Of a stretch of DNA of 64,000 nt, positions 54,072 to 63,010 are shown piece by piece. Under the pieces are notes generated by a model that saw only the letters and a program-made list of their open reading frames with translations, was not told the DNA's origin and did no database searches. Position 1 is the first letter of the stretch. Each line of letters begins with the position of its first letter. The DNA is from Novosphingobium meiothermophilum. Lineage in GTDB: Bacteria > Pseudomonadota > Alphaproteobacteria > Sphingomonadales > Sphingomonadaceae. The position numbers and the translations under genes are program-made. The stretch lies in the NCBI RefSeq assembly GCF_003171715.1, contig NZ_QGHL01000004.1, positions 248,001-312,000 on the forward strand, given 5' to 3'.

Positions 54072-55574
54072 ATGCGCATCTTCCCGCCAAGGTCGTTCGC
54101 CCTTCCGCTTGCCGCGCTGGCTGCCGTCGTCTCGGTGGCGGCCAGCAGCGGCGAAGCGCCCGATCGCTGGTGGGCGCCCGGCGAAGGCCGCGTGCTTCCC
54201 GCCGTGCTCGATTACGAGAACGAACACGGCACCCTGCGCACGCTCACGGTCGGCGGGCCGCTCAAGACCGCAGGCCACCCCTTCTTCGAACCGCTCGGCA
54301 AGGACGGGCGCGCCTGCGTCACCTGTCACCAGCCTGCCGATGCGATGAGCCTTTCGGCCCACAGCGCGCGCCGCCAGTGGGACCGCACCCAGGGCCGCGA
54401 TCCGCTCTTTGCCGCCTACGATGGGTCGAACTGCCCCACCCTGCCGCAGGACCGGCGCGAAAGCCACTCGCTGCTGCTCGATCGCGGGCTGATCCGCATC
54501 GAACGGCCCTGGCCTGTCACCAGTTTCAACGGCAAGCCGGTCACGCCCGATTTCACCATCGAGGTGGTGCGCGATCCCAATGGCTGCAATTCCGGGCCGG
54601 ACTACGGGCCTCAGGCGGGGCGCATCTCGGTCTATCGCCGCCCCCGCCCCGTGGCGAACATGAAGTATCTGCTTGCGGTCGGGTTCCCCTATGATCCCAA
54701 GCAGGGCTATGCGCTGCCGCTCGATCCCGATGATGGCAAACCGCAATCGGGCAACCTCATGGCCGATAACCGGGCGGGCAACCTGCGCCTCCAGATGGAG
54801 GATGCCGCCGCCACCCACCTGCAGATGCTGCGGCGTCTCACCCCTGCGCAGCGCCGCCAGTTGCAGGATTTCGAACTGCGCATCTACACCGCGATGCAGG
54901 TCAGCAAGGTCGGCGGCGCACTCGACAGCATGGGCGCAAAGGCTGGCCCGGCCCGCCTGCGCGACAGCCAGCCCGGCGCGCTCGGCTCCATCGGAGAACC
55001 GGTCTGGAGCGAGTTTTCCGGCTGGGAGAAGATCACGCCCGCCGATGCCGCCACGCTCACGCCGGAAACGCTGGCGTTCCGCCAGTCGGTCGCGCGCGGT
55101 GCGCGGATATTCCGCGAAAAGACCTTTCTCATCACCGATACCGCGGGCATCAACTCGCGCATCGGCTTCGGCAATCCGGTCCGCAATTCCTGCGTGTTCT
55201 GTCACAACATGAGCCAGATGGGCAACGATGTCGCGCCGGGACAGGTCGATCTGGGCACCACCACCCTGCCCTTTGCCGATCCCTGGCTCGATCTGCCATT
55301 GTTCCGCGTGACCTGCACTGGCAGGCCCCATCCCCATTATGGCAGGGTTATCTATACCTATGACCCCGGCTTTGCCCTCACCTCGGGCAAGTGCGCCGAT
55401 GTCGGCAAGATCACGCTGCAATCCATGCGCGGGCTTGCGGGGCGTGCTCCCTATTTCTCCACCGGTCTGGCAAAGGACTTGCGCGCGGTGGTCGATTACT
55501 ACGAACGGCGCTACGCCATCGGCTATACCGAGCAGGAAAAGCAGGATCTCGTCAATCTGATGAGCGTGCTGTGA
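54072..55574 (+). CDS. exported two-haem c-type cytochrome (cytochrome c peroxidase-like)
   Basis: 500-residue protein with signal peptide and two CxxCH haem sites: CVTCH (Cys82-Cys85-His86) and CVFCH (Cys374-Cys377-His378). The C-terminal third (MRGLAGRAPYFSTGLAKDLRAVVDYYERR) is that of the di-haem cytochrome c peroxidase/MauG/RoxA superfamily. Periplasmic; could be an oxidase of the imported compound or an electron-transfer partner. 22 nt after the TonB receptor and overlapping the next gene by GTGA, a fixed three-gene unit. Confidence 0.85.
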   Translation: MRIFPPRSFALPLAALAAVVSVAASSGEAPDRWWAPGEGRVLPAVLDYENEHGTLRTLTVGGPLKTAGHPFFEPLGKDGRACVTCHQPADAMSLSAHSARRQWDRTQGRDPLFAAYDGSNCPTLPQDRRESHSLLLDRGLIRIERPWPVTSFNGKPVTPDFTIEVVRDPNGCNSGPDYGPQAGRISVYRRPRPVANMKYLLAVGFPYDPKQGYALPLDPDDGKPQSGNLMADNRAGNLRLQMEDAAATHLQMLRRLTPAQRRQLQDFELRIYTAMQVSKVGGALDSMGAKAGPARLRDSQPGALGSIGEPVWSEFSGWEKITPADAATLTPETLAFRQSVARGARIFREKTFLITDTAGINSRIGFGNPVRNSCVFCHNMSQMGNDVAPGQVDLGTTTLPFADPWLDLPLFRVTCTGRPHPHYGRVIYTYDPGFALTSGKCADVGKITLQSMRGLAGRAPYFSTGLAKDLRAVVDYYERRYAIGYTEQEKQDLVNLMSVL

Positions 55575-56341
55575 GAACGCTTGCCTTCACCGCCGCCCTC
55601 ATCGCCAGCGCATCGGCCCATGCGGCCGAAACCGGTGCGCTCGTGCGCTTTGTCGCCTGCCCGATCTACCGCGATACCGATGCGGGGCGCAAATCGGGCT
55701 GCTGGCTGGGCGATGACCGCGAAGCCGGCACCCGCTGGGACGTGACCGAAAGCCCCTACAAGCCCGACTGGAACTTCGCCATGCTGGTCGAAGGCAGGGT
55801 TGCGGCCAGCGCCGACCAGCCCTGCGGCTCGCCCGTGCTCGATCCGGTGCGCACCTCGCGGCTCGATGTGCCCTGCGTGCGGCACATGCTTCCGGCCGAA
55901 GGGCTGCCGGGCCGCCGCTTCGTCCTGCCCCGGCGCAATATCGCGCCGCTTGGCGTGCCGCGCCCCGTCCCCCCCGGCCCCTATGCCGAGCGCGTGTTCC
56001 CCGTCTATTTCGAGTTCGACAAGGATTTCCTTGTCTATCAGTATGATGATTGGCTCATCGATAATGCCGTGGCATGGATCAGGGCCGCCCGGCCGAAAAA
56101 GCTGGTTGTCACCGGCTTTGCCGCCACCACGCCGGAAACGGTCAGCGGCATGGTTCTGGCCGAACGGCCCGAAGTCGCCTCCGAACGCGCCGAGGCCATT
56201 GCCGAAACGCTGCGCCGTCTGGTCCCTGCAATCCCGGTCGAAACCCGCAGCATGACCGCCGCGCAGCCCACCGACGATCCCGAAGCCGATGGCCTGCCCT
56301 GGCAGAGCCAGCGCCGCGCGGAAATCCGCGCCCTGTTCTAG
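55571..56341 (+). CDS. exported OmpA-like protein partner of the cytochrome
   Basis: 256 residues from GTG 55571: signal peptide ending SASAHA, a Cys-containing N-terminal domain (paired Cys at CPIYRDTDAGRKSGCW and CGSPVL...VPCVRH), then an OmpA-type C-terminal domain with VFPVYFEFDKDFLVY and the repeated Ala/Glu helix ERPEVASERAEAIAETLRRLVP. It may anchor the complex to peptidoglycan. Stop overlaps the stop of the convergent PrpD gene. Not assignable further. Confidence 0.6.
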   Translation: MRTLAFTAALIASASAHAAETGALVRFVACPIYRDTDAGRKSGCWLGDDREAGTRWDVTESPYKPDWNFAMLVEGRVAASADQPCGSPVLDPVRTSRLDVPCVRHMLPAEGLPGRRFVLPRRNIAPLGVPRPVPPGPYAERVFPVYFEFDKDFLVYQYDDWLIDNAVAWIRAARPKKLVVTGFAATTPETVSGMVLAERPEVASERAEAIAETLRRLVPAIPVETRSMTAAQPTDDPEADGLPWQSQRRAEIRALF

Positions 56342-57720
56342 AACAGCGCCCCCGCGTCCGCACAGGTGTCGAGCGCAAGGATGCGGGCCGCCAGCGCTTC
56401 GGCGGCTTCGGCCGCTACCGGCACCGCCCCGCGCGCAAGGCAATCGATGAACTTCGCGGCCTGCGCCGCATCGGACAGCGGCCGTGCCGGACAGCCAAGC
56501 GCATTGGCAACGAAGGCTTCGTGCACGCTGCCATCGTGCAGGGTCACGCGCATGGCGCCGCCCACCCCGCGCTGCCAGCGGCCTTGTGCCTCATGCACCG
56601 GGCGCACCTTTGCCGCCAGTGCCAGCACCGCCGGATCGCCAAGGCTGTCCGCCCCGAAATCGCCCAGCCCCACCCGGCCCCGCGCAAAGGCCAGCGCAAC
56701 CGTGAACGGCACGGAAAACTTCGCATCTATCGCCACGGCGGGCGCCTGCTTGCGTGCCAGCGGTTCCACCAGCATGGCCTGCACTTCGTCCACCATCACC
56801 TCCACCCCGGCAATGGCATCGGGCGCGATGGCATGGCGCGCGGCAAGGTCCAGCGCCATTTCGATGAACGGATGCGTGCCGCGGCAACTCGGCCATGGCT
56901 TGAAGGTCAGCTCCGCGCCCCAGTAATGCGCGCCCAGCCGGTCGGTCAGGTCGGCAGCATCAAACTGCCCGCCCGCATAAAGCGCATAGAAGCCCGCCGT
57001 GCCTTCAAGCGGCGTCTCGAAACCGGCCACCCCCTCGCGCGCCAGCAGGGCCGCGGTCAACGCGGCCTGCGCCGGAAAAGCCTCGCGCACGGCGCGCAGC
57101 ACGGTGCGGCGGCTGTGCTTGATCTCGCCCGGCATCGTCGCCTGGCACAGCACCAGCGAAAGCGCGTCCTTCACCTGCTGCGGCGCAAGCCCCAGCAGAT
57201 TGGCCGCACCCGCCACCGCGCCAAAGGCGGCCACGATCGGCGGCGGATACCATCCCCCCTGCTCCATCGGCTGGCGCAGCGATAACGCGATGCGGCAGGC
57301 CACGTCCCCGCCCACCGCCAGCGCCGTCAGGAACCGGCGCCCGTCAACCGCGCCCTCGGTCGCCGACCGCGACTGCGCCAGCGCCAGCAGCACCGGCACC
57401 AGCGAGGCATTGGGATGCGCTGGCGCGCGGTCGAAGGCGTCCTCGTAATCCACCGCATGGGCCAGCGCGCCATTGGCCAGCGCCGCGCCCAGCGGCTGCA
57501 CCCTTTGCCCCGTGCCCAGAATGGCGCAAGGCCCCGCGCCGTTCGCCTTGGCCAGCGTGATGAAGGGTGCGGCTTCCGGGGCCAGCCCGCTGGCGGCATG
57601 GATCACCCCCACCGCATCCAGCAGCACCCGCCGCGCGCCCTCGCGCGCCGCATCGGGCAGCGTCTCCCACCGCGCGCCCGCAATGTGGCGGGCCAGCACA
57701 TCGCTTACCCCGCCTGTCAT
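56338..57720 (-). CDS. MmgE/PrpD family protein
   Basis: 460-residue member of the 2-methylcitrate dehydratase/cis-aconitate decarboxylase superfamily. N-terminal helical domain has ALAHAVDYEDAFDRAPAHPNASLVPVLLAL, the family's signature region; ELTFKPWPSCRGTHPFIEMALDLA follows. Acts on a tricarboxylate-like acid or its derivative by dehydration, decarboxylation or isomerisation. Last gene of the seven-gene overlapping operon; ATG 57720 sits in the upstream stop. Confidence 0.88.
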   Translation of the reverse strand: MTGGVSDVLARHIAGARWETLPDAAREGARRVLLDAVGVIHAASGLAPEAAPFITLAKANGAGPCAILGTGQRVQPLGAALANGALAHAVDYEDAFDRAPAHPNASLVPVLLALAQSRSATEGAVDGRRFLTALAVGGDVACRIALSLRQPMEQGGWYPPPIVAAFGAVAGAANLLGLAPQQVKDALSLVLCQATMPGEIKHSRRTVLRAVREAFPAQAALTAALLAREGVAGFETPLEGTAGFYALYAGGQFDAADLTDRLGAHYWGAELTFKPWPSCRGTHPFIEMALDLAARHAIAPDAIAGVEVMVDEVQAMLVEPLARKQAPAVAIDAKFSVPFTVALAFARGRVGLGDFGADSLGDPAVLALAAKVRPVHEAQGRWQRGVGGAMRVTLHDGSVHEAFVANALGCPARPLSDAAQAAKFIDCLARGAVPVAAEAAEALAARILALDTCADAGALF

Positions 57721-58736
57721 GCCCGCAAGTCCTTGCGCGCGGAAAGGCGGGGGGCCAGCGAAAGCAGCACGATCGCCCCGATCAGGATGCCCGCGCCCGC
57801 CAGTTCGGCATTGCGCGGCATCCGCCCGCCCCAGAACCACGCCAGCAGCACCGATCCGCCAACGCCCGCCACAAGGCTCGCCGCGCGCTCCAGCGGCACG
57901 CAATAGGCATTCTCGCGCGGGTCCAGCAGGATGATGATGGCCAGCACCGAAATCACCGTCAGCGTCACGCCGATCCAGAACAGTTCGGCCAGCACCGGAT
58001 CACGCCACACCGCAATGAATCCCCATGCCAGTTCGCCAGACTGCCCGCCGATCCCGCTGGCCGAAATCGCCGCAAGGATCGCCACGGAAAGCGGCAGCGC
58101 AATGATCTTCTCTTCCACGAAATAGCGCCTGACCGATGCCGGATCGCCGCTCTTGGAAATCCTCGTCATCACGTAAAGCCGCAGGAAATAGCCGATGGTG
58201 TAAAGCACCACCGTCAGGATCGCGATGGGCGGCAGCTTCAGCCCGCCCCGGTCGGAAAGCGTGATGACCAGCGCCGCCAGCACCATGGCCAGCGCGGTCC
58301 AGCTCCACCAGCGCACCCGTCGCCCGAACATCAGGTCCACCAGCGGCGCGATGATCAGGATATCGCCTCGCATGATAAGCTGGATGAACGGAATGCTCAC
58401 ATCGGGGATGGTGAAGCTCAGCGGCACGGTAAACAGGATCAGCGCCGTGCCGATGCCCGAAAGGAACGTGTGCCGCGTCGGAAACGGCACCCGCCACCGC
58501 CCCAGCGCGATCTTGCTGGCATCGCGGTGCCAGCCTGAAAGCCAGATGAAGCCCCATGTCAGCACCATGTTGATGATGAGCGATGCAGGCAGCGTCTCAA
58601 GGCCCGTCAGCGGGCGGCCAAGGCCGGGGTGCGGCGTGGTCGTCACCAGCCGGGTCACGATCACGTTGGGCAGATAGGCCAGCAGATAAAGGAGGACAAA
58701 GCCTTCCAGCGGAAAGGCCATGCTGCGCAGCCTCAT
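57717..58736 (-). CDS. polytopic membrane protein, DMT/EamA-like
   Basis: 339 residues with about ten transmembrane helices; conserved-looking stretches RGDILIIAPLVDLMFGRRVRWWSW and ITLSDRGGLKLPP in the centre are arranged like drug/metabolite transporters, but I cannot name the family with certainty. N-terminus FPLEGFVLLYLLAYLPNVIVTRL. Overlaps CapA upstream and PrpD downstream by 4 nt, so a permease dedicated to this pathway is likely. Confidence 0.65.
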   Translation of the reverse strand: MRLRSMAFPLEGFVLLYLLAYLPNVIVTRLVTTTPHPGLGRPLTGLETLPASLIINMVLTWGFIWLSGWHRDASKIALGRWRVPFPTRHTFLSGIGTALILFTVPLSFTIPDVSIPFIQLIMRGDILIIAPLVDLMFGRRVRWWSWTALAMVLAALVITLSDRGGLKLPPIAILTVVLYTIGYFLRLYVMTRISKSGDPASVRRYFVEEKIIALPLSVAILAAISASGIGGQSGELAWGFIAVWRDPVLAELFWIGVTLTVISVLAIIILLDPRENAYCVPLERAASLVAGVGGSVLLAWFWGGRMPRNAELAGAGILIGAIVLLSLAPRLSARKDLRA

Positions 58737-59854
58737 GCTTCCGCTTCCAGCACCACCATGTCCGCATCCCGCCGATAGCGTGCATTAAGCCCGGCCTCTG
58801 CGGTCACGGCGGCAAGGTAATCGACCACGGCGGCATGATCCGCGCTGCCCGGCTGTGCCAGACGGGGCACCGCATCGCGTCCGATCACCAGCGGCAGCAG
58901 CCCTGCGCGCAGAACCTTGCCCTGCGCAATTTCCAGCCGCGCGATCATGGAAAGCCGCGCCGCCTTGGGAAAGTTGTAAAGGCTGTCGAAGTCCGGTTCC
59001 CATTCCTCGGCCAGAACGCGGATTTCGTTGAAGCTTTTCGATGCCGCGTGCGCCGGGTCCATCCTCAGGTCGGTGGCAAAGTTGCACAGCGAATAGAACA
59101 CCGGCTTGCCGCCGATCAGTTCGCACCCTTTCAGGATGTGCGCGTGTCCGCCCAGAATCGCGTCGGCCCCCGCCGCAATCGCCGCGCGGGCCACGTCGCG
59201 CTGATAATCGGCAATCACCGCACGCACGAAATGGATGCCCCAGTGGTGCGAAACCAGCACCACGTCCGCCTCGGCCCTTGCGGCGCGGATGTCGGCCTCC
59301 ATCGCGGCCAGATCCTCGCGGTGGGGGTATGTGTGGATGCGCGCGGGCGTTCCGGGCTGATCGTGCTCGATCTGCTCGTAAACCGTGAAGGCCCGCATCG
59401 GTGCGCAGCCGGGGCGGCGCTCGTCCGCCCAGTAGGAATGCGGCAGGATGCTGGAATAGGCCAGAAACGCCACGCGCGTGCCATCGCCCAGCGTGCGGAT
59501 CACCGGGCGGCGCGCTTCGGCAATGTTCGCGCCTGCGCCCACCACGCTCATCCCCGCCGCCTCGATATGGGCGCGCGTTTCGAAGAAGGCATCGTGCCCC
59601 CAGTCCATCACGTGATTGCCCGCCATCGAGATCACATCGAACCCCGCACGTCCCAGCGCGGCAGCACCTTCGGGCCGGGCCAGCACCGCATGGCGCGCCT
59701 GCGGCAGGCGCACGCCCTTTTCTGCAAAGCTCGTCTCAAGCTGGCCGAACACCAGATCGGCGGCGCGCAGCAGCGGCGCGGTGGCCACAAAGCTGGCGTC
59801 ATAGTCATCGCGGTCCGGCGCCAGATCGCCGGTGGCAAGAACGATGTGGCTCAA
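58733..59854 (-). CDS. CapA-family metallophosphatase-like protein
   Basis: 373 residues with the CapA/PgsA metallophosphoesterase pattern: ATGDLAPDRDD at the start, AGNHVMDWG, VLVSHHWG and GGHAHILKG giving the metal-binding Asp/His set. Known relatives act in poly-gamma-glutamate capsule synthesis, but here the gene sits in a CoA-pathway operon, so a small-molecule phosphoesterase role is more likely. TTG start at 59854 overlaps the CoA-transferase stop (TTGA) with AAGGTG upstream. Confidence 0.8.
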   Translation of the reverse strand: MSHIVLATGDLAPDRDDYDASFVATAPLLRAADLVFGQLETSFAEKGVRLPQARHAVLARPEGAAALGRAGFDVISMAGNHVMDWGHDAFFETRAHIEAAGMSVVGAGANIAEARRPVIRTLGDGTRVAFLAYSSILPHSYWADERRPGCAPMRAFTVYEQIEHDQPGTPARIHTYPHREDLAAMEADIRAARAEADVVLVSHHWGIHFVRAVIADYQRDVARAAIAAGADAILGGHAHILKGCELIGGKPVFYSLCNFATDLRMDPAHAASKSFNEIRVLAEEWEPDFDSLYNFPKAARLSMIARLEIAQGKVLRAGLLPLVIGRDAVPRLAQPGSADHAAVVDYLAAVTAEAGLNARYRRDADMVVLEAEA

Positions 59855-61044
59855 GCCCGCACCTTTGCGGCGCTGTGCGGCTCCTGCGCCAGCCATGCCA
59901 GAATCGCCTCGCGGTCGGCATCAAGGCGCGGTGGCGGGGCGATCGCCTCACTCGGCGCGCCTGCCACCCTGTAACCCGCGCCGGGAATGCGCACCTCTTC
60001 GTGCGGCAGGCCGGGAATGGTCAGTTCCACCAGTGCGCCATCTCCGGCAAGCGCAGCCGCCTCGTCCACCCGGCGCACCATGCCGCAGGGGATACCTGCA
60101 TCGCTCAGCCGCTGTTCCCATGCCGCCGCACCGTCCTTCAGGAACTCGGCGGAAAGCTCATCGTGCATCGCGTCAAAATTGGCGCGCCGCGCATCGGGCG
60201 TGTCGAAGCGCGGGTCGGCAAGCCAGTCCTCGCGCCCCATCACGCGCGCGAGCGCGGCAAACTGAGGCGGCTGCACCACGCCCAGCGACACCTGCCGCCC
60301 ATCTGCTGCGGTAAACAGCGATGCGGTGGGCAGTCCGCTGTAGCCGGTATTGCCCATGCGCGTCATCGGCCTGCCCGTCACCAGGAACGGCGTCAGCGCC
60401 GATGTCATGAAGGCAAGGCTGGCATCGAACATCGAAACGTCCAGCTTGCTTCCCCTGCCCTGCCGCTCGCGCCGCATCAGCGCGCCGAGGATCGCCAGCG
60501 CCGCGGTCTGCCCGGTCAGTGTGTCCACGATGGGAAAGCCCACGCGCACCGGCGGATCGCCTTCCTCGCCGCTCAGCATCATCATGCCGCTGGTGGCCTG
60601 CACGATGTTGTCGATCGCGGGCCAGTCGCGGTGCGGGCCGTCCTGCCCATAGCCTGAAACCGAACAATAGATGATGTCGGCGCGCACGTCGCACACCGCC
60701 TCGTATCCCAGCCCCAGCCGCGCCATCACGCCGGGGCGGAAGTTTTCCAGCACCACGTCGCTGCGCGCGATGATGGCCTTGGCGATGTTCAGATCGTCCG
60801 CATCCTTGAGGTCCAGCGCGATCGATTTCTTGCCCGCGTTGGCTGCGATGAACGCTGGCGACATCCCGTCATAGCGCCGGTCCGCGCCGTAATTGCGAAA
60901 ACCGTCGCCGCCCTTCGGCTCGATCTTGATGACCTCGGCCCCCATCAGCCGCAGCAGATGCGAAGCATAAGGCCCTGCCATGACATGGCTGAAATCGGCG
61001 ATGCGGATGCCGGAAAGCGGCCCGGTGCCGGAAGGATCGTTCAT
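59851..61044 (-). CDS. class III CoA-transferase (CaiB/BaiF family)
   Basis: 397 residues. Family start LSGIRIADFSHVMAGPYASHLLRLMGAEVIKIEP; catalytic Asp in PAIDNIVQATSG; GFPIVDTLTGQTAALAIL and KLDVSMFDASLAFM follow. Activates a carboxylic acid by moving CoA from another acyl-CoA. ATG 61044 overlaps the hydrolase stop. Good partner for the 2-hydroxyacyl-CoA dehydratase-like subunit two genes upstream. Confidence 0.92.
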   Translation of the reverse strand: MNDPSGTGPLSGIRIADFSHVMAGPYASHLLRLMGAEVIKIEPKGGDGFRNYGADRRYDGMSPAFIAANAGKKSIALDLKDADDLNIAKAIIARSDVVLENFRPGVMARLGLGYEAVCDVRADIIYCSVSGYGQDGPHRDWPAIDNIVQATSGMMMLSGEEGDPPVRVGFPIVDTLTGQTAALAILGALMRRERQGRGSKLDVSMFDASLAFMTSALTPFLVTGRPMTRMGNTGYSGLPTASLFTAADGRQVSLGVVQPPQFAALARVMGREDWLADPRFDTPDARRANFDAMHDELSAEFLKDGAAAWEQRLSDAGIPCGMVRRVDEAAALAGDGALVELTIPGLPHEEVRIPGAGYRVAGAPSEAIAPPPRLDADREAILAWLAQEPHSAAKVRA

Positions 61045-61955
61045 GGGTTCTCCGGAAACTGCTTGCGGACGATTGTCCACGTCTTGTCCCTGCACAGGCC
61101 GCAATTTGCCCCGGCAAACAGCGCGCCCGCCGTCTTGCTGCCTTTCAGTTGCCAGTCGAGCCAGGCCGCACCGATGCGGCCATAATCCCCGCCATTGGCA
61201 AGGCCGAAGGTGCCGCCGTGGCCCACCGGCGAATTGGCATAGAACACCGGCACGTGGGAAATGCGCTCCACGTCGTCCGATCCGTTGGGATAGGCAATGT
61301 CCTCAGGCCCGCCGAGGATGTAGGCCACGGGCGTGTGCAGCTTGTTCAGATCCTGCTTGGTGATGCCCACGCCGCTCAACCCGGTGCGCGCGCCGACATA
61401 GACCCCGCTGTTGAAGGCCACCACCGTGCCGATGCGCGGATCGGCCCCGGCGGCCAGCGCCTGCAACCCGCCGCACGAATGGCCCATCACCGCAATGCGC
61501 GAAAGATCGGCATGGGGGGCAAGATCGCTGCCCGCCACCCAGTCGATCGCCGCCAGCATCTGGCTGGTCGATGTTTCATCGGGCGTGGGGCGCGGGGGCG
61601 GGCCGCCTGCGGCACGCGGTTGCCCGGCGGGGGGAAGCGCGGCCTCCATCGGGCGCTCCTCCTTCGGCGCGCCATTGGCAATCACCAGATAGCCGTGGCT
61701 GGCGATCTCGCGCAGGAAGTGGCTCACCGAAAGGCCGTTGTTGCGGCACCCGCCGTTGCCCCACAGCACCAGCGGTAGTGGCCCGGCGGGCCAGTTTGCG
61801 GGCCGATAGATGGTATAGCCCGACGCATCGTCGCGCGCCTCGGCCACGGCGGGCATCGGGCCGGTTCCGGCCGGCTCGCCGATTACCTGCGGCCGGGCGG
61901 CCAGTGGGGCGGACCCCAGCGCAACCGAAAGGACAAGGCAGATCAGACGCTTCAT
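61041..61955 (-). CDS. exported alpha/beta hydrolase (PAF-acetylhydrolase-like)
   Basis: 304 residues with a signal peptide (MKRLICLVLSVALGSAPLAARP). Serine nucleophile elbow GHSCGGLQAL; VLWGNGGCRNNG before it as oxyanion region; C-terminal Gly-rich VGHGGTFG may hold the catalytic His. Two Cys near the end (ANCGLCRD) could form a disulfide. Likely releases an acyl or ester group in the periplasm before uptake. Coupled at both ends. Confidence 0.8.
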   Translation of the reverse strand: MKRLICLVLSVALGSAPLAARPQVIGEPAGTGPMPAVAEARDDASGYTIYRPANWPAGPLPLVLWGNGGCRNNGLSVSHFLREIASHGYLVIANGAPKEERPMEAALPPAGQPRAAGGPPPRPTPDETSTSQMLAAIDWVAGSDLAPHADLSRIAVMGHSCGGLQALAAGADPRIGTVVAFNSGVYVGARTGLSGVGITKQDLNKLHTPVAYILGGPEDIAYPNGSDDVERISHVPVFYANSPVGHGGTFGLANGGDYGRIGAAWLDWQLKGSKTAGALFAGANCGLCRDKTWTIVRKQFPENP

Positions 61956-63010
61956 GTTGCACTCCCACAGGAAATCCGGTCGCGACCCTTCACCGCCGCG
62001 CGGGCAGACCGGAACGCGGCCTCGCCATCGATGCCAAAGGCTTTCAGAGCGCGCGCATTGGCTTCGGAATCGCGCAGATAGATCGCGTCAAACTGCTGCT
62101 GGTCCGCCGCCGAGGCAGGGTGGAAGCTGACCTTGTAGGCCGCGGCTTCCGCCTTGCCCTTGTCCACCGCGGCGCGCACCTGCCGCGCCAGCGCTGCCTC
62201 CCACACGGCAACCCCCTCGTCCAGCACGGCGCGGTCCTGCGCGGAAAGCGTGTTCCAGCGCTTTTCGCTCATCGCGCGGGCCGGATAGGCGCCGCGCGGC
62301 ACCGCGATCTGGTAGAAGTGTCTGGAAATCTCGGCAAAATGCAGGGACTTGAAGGTATCTTCGGGCGCGATAACCCCGTCGATCACGCCCTTGGCCATGG
62401 CCGAATAGACCTCGCCCATCGGCATGTTCACCGGGTCCGCGCCCAGCGAATCCAGCACGCTCAGCAATTCGGTCGGCGCGCGGATGCGCAGGCCCCTGAT
62501 GTCGGCAAGGCTTCTCACCGGACGGTTCACCGTGACAAGGCCGGGCAGCGTGCCGCCCTGAACGGCAAGCACTTTCAGCCCCGCCAGTTCGCGCCCGATC
62601 TGGGGGTTTGCCGCCGCGATGCAGCGATAGAGCGCAACCTGCGATTCCACGCTGTCCGCGCCCTGATAGAACCCCGACTGGATGCGGATGAGATGCGTTC
62701 CGCCCCGCACGTAGATCGGCGTTATCAGGCCGATGTCGGCCACCCCGTGGCGCAGTTCCTCCATCGACATGTCGGATGAAAGCAGCGCACCCGACCATAC
62801 CGGCCTGATCTTCAGCCGCCCGGCCGATCGCTTCTCGACAAAGGCCATCCATTCCTGATCGGCCTTCGAAAACGGGTGGCCGGGGCTGTAGGGCGAGGCA
62901 TAGACCAGCTCCGTCACCCCGCTCCGCACCGGGCGCGCGCAGGCTGCCAGCAGCAGAGCCAGCACCAGCGCCAGCATCAGCGCCGGGAAAGGGGCGGCAC
63001 GCAGCCTCAA
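61952..63010 (-). CDS. TRAP transporter substrate-binding protein (DctP type), lipoprotein
   Basis: 352 residues. Lipobox LLAAC with Cys24 indicates a lipid-anchored rather than soluble binding protein. DctP features: GHPFSKADQEWMAFVEKRS, VADIGLITPIYV and the RGLRIRAPTELLSVLDSLGADPVNMP segment. No DctQ/DctM membrane subunit is in the window. It may feed a permease located elsewhere, or act as a ligand-holding protein for the neighbouring membrane protein. Confidence 0.88.
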   Translation of the reverse strand: MRLRAAPFPALMLALVLALLLAACARPVRSGVTELVYASPYSPGHPFSKADQEWMAFVEKRSAGRLKIRPVWSGALLSSDMSMEELRHGVADIGLITPIYVRGGTHLIRIQSGFYQGADSVESQVALYRCIAAANPQIGRELAGLKVLAVQGGTLPGLVTVNRPVRSLADIRGLRIRAPTELLSVLDSLGADPVNMPMGEVYSAMAKGVIDGVIAPEDTFKSLHFAEISRHFYQIAVPRGAYPARAMSEKRWNTLSAQDRAVLDEGVAVWEAALARQVRAAVDKGKAEAAAYKVSFHPASAADQQQFDAIYLRDSEANARALKAFGIDGEAAFRSARAAVKGRDRISCGSAT

